A DNA stretch of 64,000 bases from Gilliamella intestini (GCF_900094935.1 NZ_FMBA01000003.1:29354-93353); one strand, 5' to 3'; numbered from the stretch's first letter, positions 31,787 to 43,003 are shown. Numbers and translations are program-made. Notes: generated by a model not told the origin, from the letters alone.

Positions 31787-33238
31787 TTATTGTTTTTTCA
31801 TTGTTATTGGGAATGAAGTCCCATTATTATAAATTCCCTGACAATTAGCTTTATTATTGTTGCCTGGCGTACATTGAATCTTTGGTAATTGATATTTGGT
31901 ATTGTCACTACAAATAGCCTCAGTGTTACCCGCTATATCTAAATTAGCATTTTTAATGTTAGTACCCACATTACCCGTACATTTCACACCGTCACTACGT
32001 GTTACAGTAACTTCGCCATTTCCATCATTAAAGTTATAACTTAATTGTAATGGTTTACCAGTGGCTTTATCTTGAATACCACCATTTACAGACCATTGAC
32101 CATTTAAGAATTTTGTTGATCCTTGTTTAATTGCATCAGCAGGTAGCGCTAAATTATTTGTTTGATCAACAGCAGGAGTAGCGTTATCTTTACCTGATGG
32201 TGTAGATGTTGGATCAGTGCTATTTTGCTCATTTTTATCATCTTGAGCATCAGGGCTTGGTGTATTATTGCCCTCGTTATTGCCAAGCAGCATAGAATGG
32301 TCAGCTGAATCACTAGCAACATTAGTATTATTAGGGATAGTGTTAGCATCGCCAGAAATCGCACCATTTACTATGCCGTTACCAGCAACACCTAACCGAT
32401 TATCTACCACAACATTTTCAGTTTTTAACTCTCGTTCTGGTTCTTTTTCAACCTTTTTATCATCATTAACAACAGGTAAGCTGACATTACCATTTTCAGG
32501 TAACGATAATGACGGATTAACCGATATTTTAGGATTTAACCAACAGCCTCGTAATAAAAAGAAGGCTAAAAGAAGCAATAACAAAGGTAACAAGCCTAAT
32601 AACCATACCCACCAACGTTTCCACCATGGTTTGGTATTGATTAGTTTTGGCATCGGTGGTGGAGTAACAGTCGCTGCTGGTGTGACTTTTCTTACTGGTT
32701 CTAAACAATAGAATGGTGAATTAACTTGAGGCGTTTGAGGATGTACAAATCCCCAAAAAGTAATGACAGGTTGACCATTAACAATGTAAACAAACTGATT
32801 ACTTGGAAAACGGATTGCCATCAAATTAGATTCAGCATTATCGACGCTATTTTGGGGATCATAAATAAGTCGACTAAAAAGCAGTTGATCACCATCTAAA
32901 TTTGGGTTGCTAGCTAATTGCTTACCCAAATTCATGACTTTATGTTCAAATTCTTTAAGCAAAATCAGCGCTGATTCCTGCTCTGATTCGCTAGCGGATG
33001 TCCAAGGAATAATATCATATTGACCATCAGGCTGATTTGAATCAAAAGGAATATACCAATCAATAATATTACCTTGATCATTACGCTGAGGAATGGCTAA
33101 ATAATCGGCATACTGCTTACCCAGTTTAACTCTAAACATTTCACGAATTTGAGTCGCTACCAAATAAGCTGCTTTACCATCATATCCCAACATTTTGAAA
33201 TCTTTGATATCGCCACTTCTAAGTAATGTATTTGCCAT
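31787..33238 (-). CDS. srfA: SrfA-family membrane protein (putative virulence factor)
   Basis: 483 aa from the ATG at 33238, chosen because AAGGAA lies 5 bases before it; a longer frame to 33280 lacks a ribosome site. Cytoplasmic domain 1-190, transmembrane helix about 210-232 flanked by WWKRWW, a low-complexity Asn/Asp/Ser-rich periplasmic linker (about 240-370), and a beta-rich C-terminal domain with five cysteines. YIVNGQPVITFWG and LAIPQRNDQGNIIDWY in the cytoplasmic domain match equivalent segments of the two VWA anchor proteins downstream. First gene of the operon, so its upstream gap must hold the promoter. Confidence 0.85.
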   Translation of the reverse strand: MANTLLRSGDIKDFKMLGYDGKAAYLVATQIREMFRVKLGKQYADYLAIPQRNDQGNIIDWYIPFDSNQPDGQYDIIPWTSASESEQESALILLKEFEHKVMNLGKQLASNPNLDGDQLLFSRLIYDPQNSVDNAESNLMAIRFPSNQFVYIVNGQPVITFWGFVHPQTPQVNSPFYCLEPVRKVTPAATVTPPPMPKLINTKPWWKRWWVWLLGLLPLLLLLLAFFLLRGCWLNPKISVNPSLSLPENGNVSLPVVNDDKKVEKEPERELKTENVVVDNRLGVAGNGIVNGAISGDANTIPNNTNVASDSADHSMLLGNNEGNNTPSPDAQDDKNEQNSTDPTSTPSGKDNATPAVDQTNNLALPADAIKQGSTKFLNGQWSVNGGIQDKATGKPLQLSYNFNDGNGEVTVTRSDGVKCTGNVGTNIKNANLDIAGNTEAICSDNTKYQLPKIQCTPGNNNKANCQGIYNNGTSFPITMKKQ

Positions 33239-33475
33239 ATATTCCTTTCTATTTTTTACATTATTTTTATTTCTTAACATTTTTTTACAACAAAAACAAG
33301 TTTAACAGAAAACACCATTATTGTAATTGATATCATTATAGACATTATGAGTGTTAAGCATATTTTTGTTAGGTTGTGTCATAAATAGACCAACTTGTAT
33401 AAATTATAAATAAATACTAATAATCAATTGATTTATATTTATTTTATAATCAATTAGCAATAACTAACAAGTCCT

Positions 33476-33519
33476 TTTTTATACTTAAACAAGTACTTTT
33501 CCTGAAGCTTTTTCACAAG
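33476..33519 (+). repeat. TTCAGGAAA-type repeat overlapping the gss 3' end
   Basis: TTTTTATACTTAAAC, GTACTTT, CCTGAA and TTTTT in this order match 2101-2144 with only a few differences and one indel. In this copy it includes the gss stop codon and the last codons. Confidence 0.4.
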
Positions 33520-35395
33520 ATTGTTTCAAAAACTCATCATCTGTTAATACACGCAACGGTTGCATATCACTTTCACCTTTTATAACTAAAGAAGGATCGG
33601 AGCGTAAGCAAGTTCCACCATAATGTCCACCAACAGTAAAAGTACATAGCTGTAGGTAACGATCTTCGACTTTTGGTAAACACCATAGCTCTTGGTAAAT
33701 GTTTTCTTGTTTAGCAAAACGTCCAACTGTTTTATCAAGGATCTGTTCTTGATTACTGACTAATTGAATATCACTTCCACGGCGTCCTGCTATTGGTTTA
33801 ACAGCATAACCTTTTTTAATTAAGCTTTCATTGAGTTCAAATGTGGATTCTAATAAATAACGGTGATTTGGAAACAGTGACCATAATACAGGTAAAATAG
33901 CTTTATTACTTGGAATTACCGTCCATAATGGCTCAAAAACTGAGATTTCTGGTCGCAATAATACATCAATTAACCTGACTGTATTTTCTGGATGCCAAGT
34001 GCGAATTGGTATGCCTGCAATTTGCGCTTCACTTTCCTCACGAAGTTGCTCTAATACCGTTTCCCAAGCCCATGTTTTCCAAACGCAGGTCACTTGACGG
34101 TCTTCATCATCCACAAGTTGACCACGTTTATCCCATCTTAACCCATTGAGTCCTCGCAAGATTTTGCTATCAAATCCGGCCTGAGTAAGCGCTGTTTGCA
34201 TAAATAATGCATGGTAATTTTCTTCACTATCATTATCTTGCATGATATGGACAAAAGGTTGGGCATCGCTATGTCGCCAACAGTTAGCTAAGGCGTTGAG
34301 TAAACCACTGCTAGGGTTAGTTCCTCGATTTAATCCAGCTTGAATAGCCCATTTTTGTAAAATATCTCCCGCTTCAGTATGGCACGAGGCAGAATCGGCA
34401 TTATATTCATACACTTTTAAGCCTCGTTCATCCATACAAAAATCTAATCGTCCAGTTATCATTTGGTAACGGCGTTGCTGCCATGAAAGCCTCAATCTTG
34501 GCCAAAGTATTTCGGGAATATTGAAATTCCTCAATAAATCATTATCTTTTAAAACTTTGTCGGTCGCATGTAAATACATTAAATGCAATTCATTGGTGGC
34601 TCGAATTAATTCTTGTTCAGCACTTTCCGAAATTATGAAATAACGATAATGATCATCATGACTAATAGCATGACCTGCAGCTAACACATAGGCATTATCT
34701 AAGGGTTCTAATTCATTCAGCCATTTTTTATCAAATTGCCCTTCATTTTTAAGGTGAGCGCTATGAATAGTCAGTAATGGGCTAGGCACTGCTGGTTGTG
34801 GTAAGCTATGTGCTGTATCATCAGTTTGGATCATCCACCCTAAGATTTTAGTATCATCAAACGTATCATGTAATTGATAACCTTCATTTGTTACGGTCAT
34901 CTTTAGTTCTCGCGTCCATTGTTGACCAATAGGTAGTCGCATATGGATAACGTTTTGCTCTGCTACTCGTACTTTGTCTTCAAATACTTCGGTTATAACC
35001 GCAACATGACCTGTACGATCAAACACGCCACCATCATCCCATATCAATAACGAGCCCGCCTCTGGCATTTTTTCACTGCCATTAGCGTATGCTTGTAAAG
35101 GTAAAATTGCCTCATTAACAACTTGTCTTAAAAAACGAAGTGAAAAAATTTCATGTGCCATTCCCACATCAGTAAAAACAATGCCATAATTTAAAAATAA
35201 AAATCGTCTTGCAAATTCAACGCATTGCCATTTGTAGCCCATATATTCATATCCACAATAGCTACGGAATGACGCATCATTTGGATATTGATTTTTATCT
35301 AATGTTTCATAATCAGATGAATAAATAGCAACACCGCCTGGTGCATAACCTAATAATGTGCCGAAAGGTTCTTTATGATTGGAATTAGATGACAT
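33485..35395 (-). CDS. gss: Bifunctional glutathionylspermidine synthetase/amidase
   Basis: 636 aa (E. coli Gss 619). The N-terminal CHAP amidase domain (about 1-200) has YMGYKWQCVEFARRFLF with the catalytic Cys, and DRTGHVAVITE with the His. The C-terminal ATP-grasp synthetase (about 210-636) includes YEYNADSASCHTEAGDI and KPIAGRRGSDIQLV. It makes and hydrolyses glutathionylspermidine, linking polyamine and glutathione pools. Same strand as the srf operon but separated by about 250 bases; probably its own transcript. Confidence 0.95.
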   Translation of the reverse strand: MSSNSNHKEPFGTLLGYAPGGVAIYSSDYETLDKNQYPNDASFRSYCGYEYMGYKWQCVEFARRFLFLNYGIVFTDVGMAHEIFSLRFLRQVVNEAILPLQAYANGSEKMPEAGSLLIWDDGGVFDRTGHVAVITEVFEDKVRVAEQNVIHMRLPIGQQWTRELKMTVTNEGYQLHDTFDDTKILGWMIQTDDTAHSLPQPAVPSPLLTIHSAHLKNEGQFDKKWLNELEPLDNAYVLAAGHAISHDDHYRYFIISESAEQELIRATNELHLMYLHATDKVLKDNDLLRNFNIPEILWPRLRLSWQQRRYQMITGRLDFCMDERGLKVYEYNADSASCHTEAGDILQKWAIQAGLNRGTNPSSGLLNALANCWRHSDAQPFVHIMQDNDSEENYHALFMQTALTQAGFDSKILRGLNGLRWDKRGQLVDDEDRQVTCVWKTWAWETVLEQLREESEAQIAGIPIRTWHPENTVRLIDVLLRPEISVFEPLWTVIPSNKAILPVLWSLFPNHRYLLESTFELNESLIKKGYAVKPIAGRRGSDIQLVSNQEQILDKTVGRFAKQENIYQELWCLPKVEDRYLQLCTFTVGGHYGGTCLRSDPSLVIKGESDMQPLRVLTDDEFLKQSCEKASGKVLV

Positions 35396-35586
35396 AATGT
35401 TTTAGCCTTATAGTAAATAGCAAGATACGTTTATTTCACTATGTTAGAATTTTCTTATCATAGCTCAAAATATATACTTTAAAAAGCGATGTTTATTGTT
35501 CGTTACTTGAAGAATACTAAACCGCCTATATATACTAATGATCCTTGATGCCAATATATCCAATCAGTAACTGAGAAAATAAAATT

Positions 35587-35853
35587 ATGCAATCAACAAA
35601 ATTAAATGAATTATTAGAGTTTCCATGTTCTTTTACTTATAAAGTTATGGGAGAAGCTAAACCAGAGCTTGTCGACAAAGTGGTATCTGTTATTCAGCGG
35701 CATGCTCCAGGTGATTATACGCCATCAATTAAACCGAGCAGTAAAGGTAATTACCATTCAGTTTCAATTACCATCAATGCAACGCATATTGATCAGATCG
35801 AGAATCTTTATAAAGAATTGGGCGAAATCGATATTGTAAGAATGGTTTTGTAG
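35587..35853 (+). CDS. ybeD: YbeD/DUF493 family protein
   Basis: 88 aa, same size as E. coli YbeD (87). The sequence [25 protein letters not shown] and the terminal [14 protein letters not shown] are typical of this small ferredoxin-like (ACT-type) fold. In E. coli it lies between dacA and lipB; here it stands alone. Role uncertain, possibly regulatory. Confidence 0.9.
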   Translation: MQSTKLNELLEFPCSFTYKVMGEAKPELVDKVVSVIQRHAPGDYTPSIKPSSKGNYHSVSITINATHIDQIENLYKELGEIDIVRMVL

Positions 35854-35871
35854 CGTTTTGCTTTTCTACTC

Positions 35872-35910
35872 AAAATGGCGTTTTATTGTTATTGATAAAG
35901 CGCTATTTTA
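35872..35910 (+). terminator. Stem-loop terminator of ybeD
   Basis: AAAATGGCGTTTTAT (35872-35886) and ATAAAGCGCTATTTT (35895-35909) pair over about 15 positions, allowing G-T wobbles, around an 8-base loop, 18 bases after the ybeD stop. Confidence 0.6.
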
Positions 35911-35936
35911 TTCAACACAACCAAAATAAAAACCTC

Positions 35937-35970
35937 AATAAAATCAATTGCTTTTCAGACTAACTTTTGA
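35937..35970 (+). repeat. 34-base intergenic repeat, copy 2
   Basis: Starts AATAAAATCAAT and ends TTTTGA like the copies at 15087 and 36016, with GCTTTTCAGA in the middle. Only 45 bases from copy 3, in the same orientation. Confidence 0.5.
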
Positions 35971-36015
35971 ATAAAATTTTTCACTTTTATAGAGAAAAAC
36001 AAATCAAAAAAATTG

Positions 36016-36049
36016 AATAAAATCAATAGCTTTCCTGAACGTTTTTTGA
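36016..36049 (+). repeat. 34-base intergenic repeat, copy 3
   Basis: Starts AATAAAATCAAT and ends TTTTGA. Its middle, CTTTCCTGAA followed by a T run, also matches the sequence at 2121-2136 and 33493-33508, linking the two repeat sets. Confidence 0.5.
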
Positions 36050-36128
36050 CGGTATTTGCGTTATGGTTTCACTTTTTGTTATATAAGCATTTGCTATATA
36101 AGCAACAATGCAAACCAGTTTGAAAGGG

Positions 36129-36161
36129 AAAGAGCAAGATAGTTCACAGCCTTGCTCTTTT
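36129..36161 (-). terminator. Stem-loop terminator of adk
   Basis: AAAGAGCAAG (36129-36138) and CTTGCTCTTT (36151-36160) are perfect 10-base inverted repeats, just beyond the adk stop at 36176. Confidence 0.75.
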
Positions 36162-36175
36162 AATTAATAAACAAA

Positions 36176-37113
<938 letters not shown>

Positions 37114-37116
37114 AAA

Positions 37117-38586
37117 CTATTTTCGCCCTCTCACATGTTTCATCAATCGGCGGCGTTTGCGCTGTTGTGATGCGGTTAAGCTGTTTTTTCTACCCTCAAA
37201 TGGATTGTTGCCTTCTTTAAACTGAATTCGAATAGGTGAACCCATAATTTTTAACGAACGTCTAAAATAGTTCATCAAGTAACGCTTATAAGAATCTGGC
37301 AAATCTTCAACTTGGTTGCCATGAATTACAACGATAGGTGGGTTATAGCCACCTGCATGAGCATATTTTAATTTAACTCGGCGCCCTTTTACCAATGGTG
37401 GTTGGTGATCGTCTTGCGCCATTTGCATAATTTTGGTTAATAATGCCGTATTAACTCGTCGAGTTGCGCAATCATAGGCTTCTTGAATTGAGTCAAATAA
37501 GTTACCAGCGCCACTACCGTGAAGTGCAGAGATAAAGTGCACACGTGCAAAATCAATAAAATCAAGCCGATCATCAAGTGTCGTTTTAACTTGTTCTTTG
37601 ATATCTTGAGACAAACCATCCCATTTATTAACTGCAATAACAAGTGAGCGCCCACTATTGATAATAAAGCCCAATAATGATAAATCTTGATCAGAAATGC
37701 CTTCTCTGGCATCAATGACTAAAATAACAACATTGGCATCTTCAATCGCTTGTAAGGTTTTGATGACAGAAAATTTTTCAACCGTTTCGGTGACCTTTCC
37801 GCGTTTACGCACACCAGCCGTGTCAATCAAGATATACTCACGTTCATCCCGCGTCATTGGTATGTAAATGCTGTCGCGCGTTGTGCCAGGCATGTCATAA
37901 ACAACGACTCGCTCTTCCCCTAAAATACGATTAGTTAGTGTAGACTTACCGACATTTGGACGACCTACTATCGCTACTTTAATAGGCTGGTTGATTAATG
38001 ATTCTGTATTATCAAATTCAGAATCATCACAAAACGGATCTAAGTTGTTAGGTTGTTCATCGCCATCAAAATCGCTATTTTGTTCATCATCAAACTGAAA
38101 AATAGGATCTAATACAGTTTCAATTAATGAGCTGACCCCACGACCATGACTGGCTGCTATTGGGTAGATTTCGCCTAATCCTAAACCATAAAAATCAGAG
38201 ATTGCACTATCAGCGTCAATTCCGTCAATTTTATTGGCAACTAAAAAAGTGGCTTTTTGGCGAGAACGCAAGTGCTTAGCAATAGCATGATCGGCTGGCA
38301 TTGCTCCAGCTCTAGCATCAACCAAAAAAAGAACAATATCAGCTTCTTCTATGGCTTGTAAGGATTGTTCAGCCATAAAGCTTTCAACCCCATCTTCAGT
38401 GCCATCAATACCGCCCGTATCAATCAAGATATACTCATGGCCCTTAATTTCTGCTCGTCCATACTTACGATCACGCGTTAATCCAGGAAAGTCCGCCACT
38501 AATGCATCTCGGGTTCTTGTTAACCGATTAAATAAAGTCGACTTTCCAACATTTGGACGACCAACAAGTGCTACAACAGGTACCAT
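37117..38586 (-). CDS. der: Ribosome assembly GTPase Der (EngA)
   Basis: 489 aa (E. coli 490). Two consecutive G domains, each starting GRPNVGKST (near residues 8 and 209), joined by an acidic linker, then a KH-like C-terminal domain ending in a basic tail ([14 protein letters not shown]). Essential GTPase for 50S maturation. Part of the conserved der-bamB-yfgM-hisS-ispG-rodZ block. Confidence 0.97.
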   Translation of the reverse strand: MVPVVALVGRPNVGKSTLFNRLTRTRDALVADFPGLTRDRKYGRAEIKGHEYILIDTGGIDGTEDGVESFMAEQSLQAIEEADIVLFLVDARAGAMPADHAIAKHLRSRQKATFLVANKIDGIDADSAISDFYGLGLGEIYPIAASHGRGVSSLIETVLDPIFQFDDEQNSDFDGDEQPNNLDPFCDDSEFDNTESLINQPIKVAIVGRPNVGKSTLTNRILGEERVVVYDMPGTTRDSIYIPMTRDEREYILIDTAGVRKRGKVTETVEKFSVIKTLQAIEDANVVILVIDAREGISDQDLSLLGFIINSGRSLVIAVNKWDGLSQDIKEQVKTTLDDRLDFIDFARVHFISALHGSGAGNLFDSIQEAYDCATRRVNTALLTKIMQMAQDDHQPPLVKGRRVKLKYAHAGGYNPPIVVIHGNQVEDLPDSYKRYLMNYFRRSLKIMGSPIRIQFKEGNNPFEGRKNSLTASQQRKRRRLMKHVRGRK

Positions 38587-38614
38587 GTTTTTTCTCTAAA
38601 TAACTTTTTATGTA

Positions 38615-39787
38615 TTAATTCTTTGTAAAGGCGTAAATATCACCATTTTTGGCTTGAACAACGACTTTATTGTCTACTACCAATGGTTTAGATATTAATC
38701 CGCTACTGCTTACTTGTGTTTTTGCGACAAGCTCGCCATTTTCGGCATTTAGCCAATATAGGTAACCTTCAAAATCACCAAACACAACATAACCTTGGTA
38801 AAGAATCGGATCGGTTAACTGACGATGACTAAGATCTGATTGAGTCCAAAGCACTGCCCCACCATTTTTTGCAATAGCTTGAACGTTGTCGTTTTGATCA
38901 ATAACAAATAATCGATTGGTATCAACAGCAAAGCTATGAATAGAGCCAAGATCTTTACGCCAAACTGGTTGACCATCACTTAAATCAAGTGCAACAATAC
39001 TACCATTATAACCAACTGAATAAACTAAATTCCCTTCAACGACAGGAGTTGAATCAACATCATTTAATTTTGCTATTTCAGTAGAGCCCGATGGCTGCGA
39101 AATTCGTTGCTGCCAAATTAATTGACCATCATTGATGTAGTAAGCATTTACTCGCCCATTGTCATCACCAAAAATCGCAGCTCCATGCGCAATTGTTGGC
39201 GTCGAATTACCTCGTAACGATAATGCCGGAACTTCTAAGGATACATCCCACAAATTATCACCTGTATCACGATTTAGACCTTGAAGAATGCCACTTGCTG
39301 TGTGAATGATTAATTTATCTTCAGAAGATACAGGGCGAGCAAGCACTTCGCCTTTTACTGGTTTTTCCCATACTACTTTTCCGTCTTGACGATCTAATGC
39401 ATACACAATAGCTCGTTCACTGCCAACATAAACATATTTATCGTCAGCACTTACGCCACCTGAAAATAGTGCTGTTTTACTACTAAAAAGCGTACTTTTT
39501 GATAGATTTACGTCCCACAATGTTTTGCCGTTTGATAAGTCAATAGCTTTAACTTGCCCACTACGACTAGCTACATAAATAACATTATCATAATTAATCG
39601 GACCTAATAATGAATAAATATGAGTATTGCCTGCAGTGCTATTTTTCCAGATTTGCTGAACAGGAAACTGATTGTTTACCTTCGGTGATGGTGAAACTTG
39701 AACAATATCTTCTTCTTTACCGAATAAAGAGCATCCAGCAAGTAAAAACATAAAAACACCAGTAAAAAAACATTTAGATAACTTCAT
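38615..39787 (-). CDS. bamB: Outer-membrane assembly lipoprotein BamB
   Basis: 390 aa (E. coli 392). Lipobox LAGC in MFLLAGCSLFG, then repeated PQQ/WD-like blades (for example GKTLWDVNLS, GKVVWEKPVKG, GDNLWDVSL, GQPVWRKDLG). An eight-bladed propeller of the BAM complex at the inner face of the outer membrane. 28 bases upstream of der. Confidence 0.95.
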   Translation of the reverse strand: MKLSKCFFTGVFMFLLAGCSLFGKEEDIVQVSPSPKVNNQFPVQQIWKNSTAGNTHIYSLLGPINYDNVIYVASRSGQVKAIDLSNGKTLWDVNLSKSTLFSSKTALFSGGVSADDKYVYVGSERAIVYALDRQDGKVVWEKPVKGEVLARPVSSEDKLIIHTASGILQGLNRDTGDNLWDVSLEVPALSLRGNSTPTIAHGAAIFGDDNGRVNAYYINDGQLIWQQRISQPSGSTEIAKLNDVDSTPVVEGNLVYSVGYNGSIVALDLSDGQPVWRKDLGSIHSFAVDTNRLFVIDQNDNVQAIAKNGGAVLWTQSDLSHRQLTDPILYQGYVVFGDFEGYLYWLNAENGELVAKTQVSSSGLISKPLVVDNKVVVQAKNGDIYAFTKN

Positions 39788-39816
39788 TGTATAGCCCCTT
39801 ATAGCAGCAGGATAAA

Positions 39817-40575
39817 TTAATTTTTACTTTCTTCTGTTACAGCTTGCTTTGCTTTAGCCTCTTGTTCGACTTTTTCTTTAGCCACCTGAGCATCTTGTTC
39901 CGCCTTTTCTTTGGCGGCTTGGGCTTCTTGTTCAGCTTGTTGCTTTGTTTTTAAATATTCAGCTTGATTCAGCTTCATTTTAATGGTTTCTTTTAAATCT
40001 GGCGTTAGTGAAGAGGTTAGCGCAACGTTATAGGCATCGACAGCATCAGCATAACGCATCATTTTAACCAAGACATCGCCTCTAAGATCGTTAATTACCG
40101 CTCCCCAACTTTCGTTAGTGACATGACTTAACGAAGCTAAGCTTTCTTGATATTGACCTTGTTGATATTGTAATCGTGCGATACGAATGTTAATAATCGT
40201 TTTAATTGGTTCTGAGTTAGTTTTCTTTGATGCATCAGCCAATAAGGCTTGGGCACCATGGTAGTCTTTTAAAACTTCAACATAAAATTTAGCTGCACGC
40301 AAATAAGCAAAAACACTGTAGATCGTGTCGTTGTCTTTAGCAAAAGAGACTAATTCATTAACAGAATCTGTTTTAGTACCATCTAACTCAGCAATTAGTT
40401 GCTCGTACTTATCTGAATATTCAATTGCCTTTTCAGCTTTATATGACTGCCAATAATGCCAACCATAAAAAGCCAACAACCCGATCACCAGAACGGCAAC
40501 TATAATTTTCCATCTTTTAGTAAAAAATCCTTTTATCTCTTCAAGTTGTTCTTCACTCGATAACTGATGACTCAC
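39817..40575 (-). CDS. yfgM: YfgM family inner-membrane chaperone/ancillary SecYEG protein, extended C-terminus
   Basis: 252 aa against about 206 in E. coli. Cytoplasmic start, membrane helix (about 25-45, IIVAVLVIGLLAFYGWHYW) and TPR-like periplasmic domain as in YfgM, which works with PpiD at the SecYEG translocon. The last 45 residues are an extra, highly charged stretch with an imperfect 11-residue repeat (AEQEAQAAKEK, AEQDAQVAKEK, VEQEAKAK), predicted as a continuous helix. Position between hisS and bamB supports the identity. Confidence 0.9.
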   Translation of the reverse strand: MSHQLSSEEQLEEIKGFFTKRWKIIVAVLVIGLLAFYGWHYWQSYKAEKAIEYSDKYEQLIAELDGTKTDSVNELVSFAKDNDTIYSVFAYLRAAKFYVEVLKDYHGAQALLADASKKTNSEPIKTIINIRIARLQYQQGQYQESLASLSHVTNESWGAVINDLRGDVLVKMMRYADAVDAYNVALTSSLTPDLKETIKMKLNQAEYLKTKQQAEQEAQAAKEKAEQDAQVAKEKVEQEAKAKQAVTEESKN

Positions 40576-40591
40576 GTTTTTCTCCTATTCT

Positions 40592-41869
40592 TTACTTAAT
40601 CGCTAAACAAGTTTGAACAACTTCTTTTTGTGCTACTTCAACTTGTTCACCTGTTTGTAAATTTTTAACCATTACAGACTGATTAGCGAGTTCATTTTCG
40701 CCAATAATAATTGCTATTTTAGCACCTAATTTATCAGCTTTGGTAAATTGTTTTTTAAAATTACTACTACCATAATTTGTCATAATTCGCCAATTAGGTA
40801 GACTATCTCGTAATAATTCAGCAATATTTTGTGCAACTGAAATGGTCTTTTCATCACCTGATGAGATCATATACACATCAATTGAATTATTACAATTTAG
40901 TGATGGGTTAACGGCTTGAACCAATAATACTAAACGCTCAACCCCCATTGCAAAACCAACCGCCGGCGTCGGTTGTCCACCAAGTTGACTCACTAACCCA
41001 TCATAACGCCCCCCTCCGCAGACAGTACCTTGTGCACCTAAGCTACTAGTTACCCATTCAAATACGGTACGGTTGTAATAATCTAAACCTCGAACTAATC
41101 GTTGGTTAATATTATATTTTATCCCTGCATTATCCAGTAGACGACATAATCCTTCAAAATGTTGTTTCGATTCTTCATCTAAATAATCAAACAATTTTGG
41201 AGCTCGATTAAGTAGCTCTTGAACAACTGGATTTTTTGAATCAAGTATGCGTAACGGGTTAGTGTACATTCTACGTAAGCAGTCTTCATCCAATTTGTCT
41301 TTATGTTGTTCAAGAAAAACAACCAACGCATTTCGATAATTGGCTCTAGCCTCAAGCGAACCAATTGAATTAAGTTCAAGAGAAGTATGCTGTTCAATAC
41401 CAAGTGCTTTCCAAAAACGAGCCGTTAATAAAATAAGCTCGGCATCAATATTTGGCCCTTCAAGTCCAAAGACTTCAACACCAAATTGATGAAATTGACG
41501 ATAACGCCCTTTTTGTGGTTTTTCATAACGAAAAGCTGGCCCTAAATACCAAAGGCGTTGTTCTTGATTATAAAAAAGACCGTGCTCAATTCCTGCACGA
41601 ACACAACCTGCAGTAATTTCTGGGCGTAAAGTGATGCTTTCATTATTTCGATCATTGAAAGTATACATCTCTTTTTCAACAATATCGGTGACTTCCCCGA
41701 CCGCTCGCTTAAATAGCGCAGTATCTTCAACAATAGGTGTTCTAATTTCGTTGTAGCCATAACTATTTAGTACACCTTTAACGATTTTTTCAATCTGTTG
41801 CCAACTTGCACTATCTGTTGGGAGTAAATCGTTCATTCCTCGTATAGATTGGATCTTTTTCTCTGTCAT
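40592..41869 (-). CDS. hisS: Histidyl-tRNA synthetase
   Basis: 425 aa (E. coli 424). Class II motifs: motif 2 [23 protein letters not shown], the histidine-specific [15 protein letters not shown], and GGRYDGLV; C-terminal anticodon-binding domain. Charges tRNA-His. 16 bases upstream of yfgM. Confidence 0.97.
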   Translation of the reverse strand: MTEKKIQSIRGMNDLLPTDSASWQQIEKIVKGVLNSYGYNEIRTPIVEDTALFKRAVGEVTDIVEKEMYTFNDRNNESITLRPEITAGCVRAGIEHGLFYNQEQRLWYLGPAFRYEKPQKGRYRQFHQFGVEVFGLEGPNIDAELILLTARFWKALGIEQHTSLELNSIGSLEARANYRNALVVFLEQHKDKLDEDCLRRMYTNPLRILDSKNPVVQELLNRAPKLFDYLDEESKQHFEGLCRLLDNAGIKYNINQRLVRGLDYYNRTVFEWVTSSLGAQGTVCGGGRYDGLVSQLGGQPTPAVGFAMGVERLVLLVQAVNPSLNCNNSIDVYMISSGDEKTISVAQNIAELLRDSLPNWRIMTNYGSSNFKKQFTKADKLGAKIAIIIGENELANQSVMVKNLQTGEQVEVAQKEVVQTCLAIK

Positions 41870-41893
41870 TTATTTATTCGCTATCTAATAAAA

Positions 41894-43003
41894 TTATAAT
41901 TCAGTTGCTGCAATTCTGTTTTTCAATATTAATGCTTTAGCACGAATTTTAGCTTCTAATTCATCAATCATTTGTTCATTATCAATACGGCCAATACGCA
42001 CACCATCTTCATAAAAGCCACTTTTATTATGACCGCCAGCAACCCCCATCGTTGAAGCTAAAGCCTCGCCAGGACCGTTAACCACACAACCAATAATAGA
42101 TACATCCATTGGTGTAATAATATCTTCTAATCGCTGTTCTAATGTATTGACTGTATTAATCACATCAAACTCTTGGCGAGAACAGGTTGGGCACGCAATA
42201 AAATTAATGCCACGAGACCGTATACGCAGCGATTTTAAAATATCAAATCCAACTTTTACTTCTTCTGTAGGATCAGCTGCTAAAGAAACTCGAAGTGTAT
42301 CGCCAATGCCTTCTGATAGCAATAATCCCAATCCAATGGCCGATTTAATAGCACCACTTCGAACACCACCAGCTTCAGTTATACCTAGATGTAATGGTTG
42401 CTTTATTTGCTTAGCTAGCAATCGATAAGCATCAACTGCAGTAAACACATCAGATGCTTTTACACTAACTTTAAACTGTCCAAAATTAAGTCGGTCAAGT
42501 ATATCGACATGACGCATCGCTGATTCAACTATCGCTTTTGGAGTAGGTTCACCATATTTTTCTTGAATATCTTTTTCAAGAGAACCAGAATTAACACCGA
42601 TTCGTATCGGGATATTTTTATCTTTAGCACAATCAACAACAGAGCGAATTCTTGACTCATTACCTATATTGCCAGGATTAATTCTTAAGCAATCAACGCC
42701 ATATTCGGCAACTTTTAATGCAATACGATAATCAAAATGAATATCAGCAATGAGTGGAACTTTTGCCTGCTGTTTAATAAATTTAAAAGCTTCAGCTGCA
42801 TCCATTGTAGGTATGGAAATACGCACAATATCTACACCAACACGTTCAAGAGCTTGAATTTGGGCTACTGTTTTTTCTATATCTGTGGTTCGAGTATTTG
42901 TCATTGATTGAACTGCAATCGGAGCTCCGTTACCAATAGGAACATTGCCGACATAAATTCGGGTTGATTCTCGTCTAACAATTGGTGAATCTTTATGACT
43001 CAT
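41894..43003 (-). CDS. ispG: 4-hydroxy-3-methylbut-2-enyl diphosphate synthase (flavodoxin)
   Basis: 369 aa. N-terminal TIM-barrel domain beginning with [25 protein letters not shown], and C-terminal iron-sulphur domain with [12 protein letters not shown] and [10 protein letters not shown], carrying three Cys ligands of the 4Fe-4S cluster. Seventh step of the MEP isoprenoid pathway. Between rodZ and hisS, as in E. coli. Confidence 0.97.
   Translation of the reverse strand: MSHKDSPIVRRESTRIYVGNVPIGNGAPIAVQSMTNTRTTDIEKTVAQIQALERVGVDIVRISIPTMDAAEAFKFIKQQAKVPLIADIHFDYRIALKVAEYGVDCLRINPGNIGNESRIRSVVDCAKDKNIPIRIGVNSGSLEKDIQEKYGEPTPKAIVESAMRHVDILDRLNFGQFKVSVKASDVFTAVDAYRLLAKQIKQPLHLGITEAGGVRSGAIKSAIGLGLLLSEGIGDTLRVSLAADPTEEVKVGFDILKSLRIRSRGINFIACPTCSRQEFDVINTVNTLEQRLEDIITPMDVSIIGCVVNGPGEALASTMGVAGGHNKSGFYEDGVRIGRIDNEQMIDELEAKIRAKALILKNRIAATEL

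Larger units (their letters stand above)
35854..36175. other. Intergenic gap between ybeD and adk with two repeats and two terminators
   Basis: No coding frame seen. It holds the ybeD stem-loop, two tandem copies of the 34-base repeat (35937 and 36016) and the adk terminator. The region between the repeats is A/T-rich. Confidence 0.7.

Noticed and set aside
32268..32711. 147-aa open frame antisense to srfA
   Set aside because: Reverse reading of the Asn/Asp-rich linker and membrane helix of SrfA; no ribosome site.
15255..33238. A type VI secretion system
   Set aside because: Only sensor-like accessory proteins are present. No TssB/C, Hcp, VgrG, ClpV, TssJKLM or kinase/phosphatase/Fha genes occur in the window.
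15087..36049. The 34-base repeats as phage-type attachment sites
   Set aside because: Only the ends are fully conserved, two copies are tandem, and no integrase or tRNA gene lies nearby, so att sites are not supported.
39860..39945. CRISPR-like repeats in yfgM
   Set aside because: The 33-base repeats are in frame, contiguous and encode a helical tail; there are no spacers.
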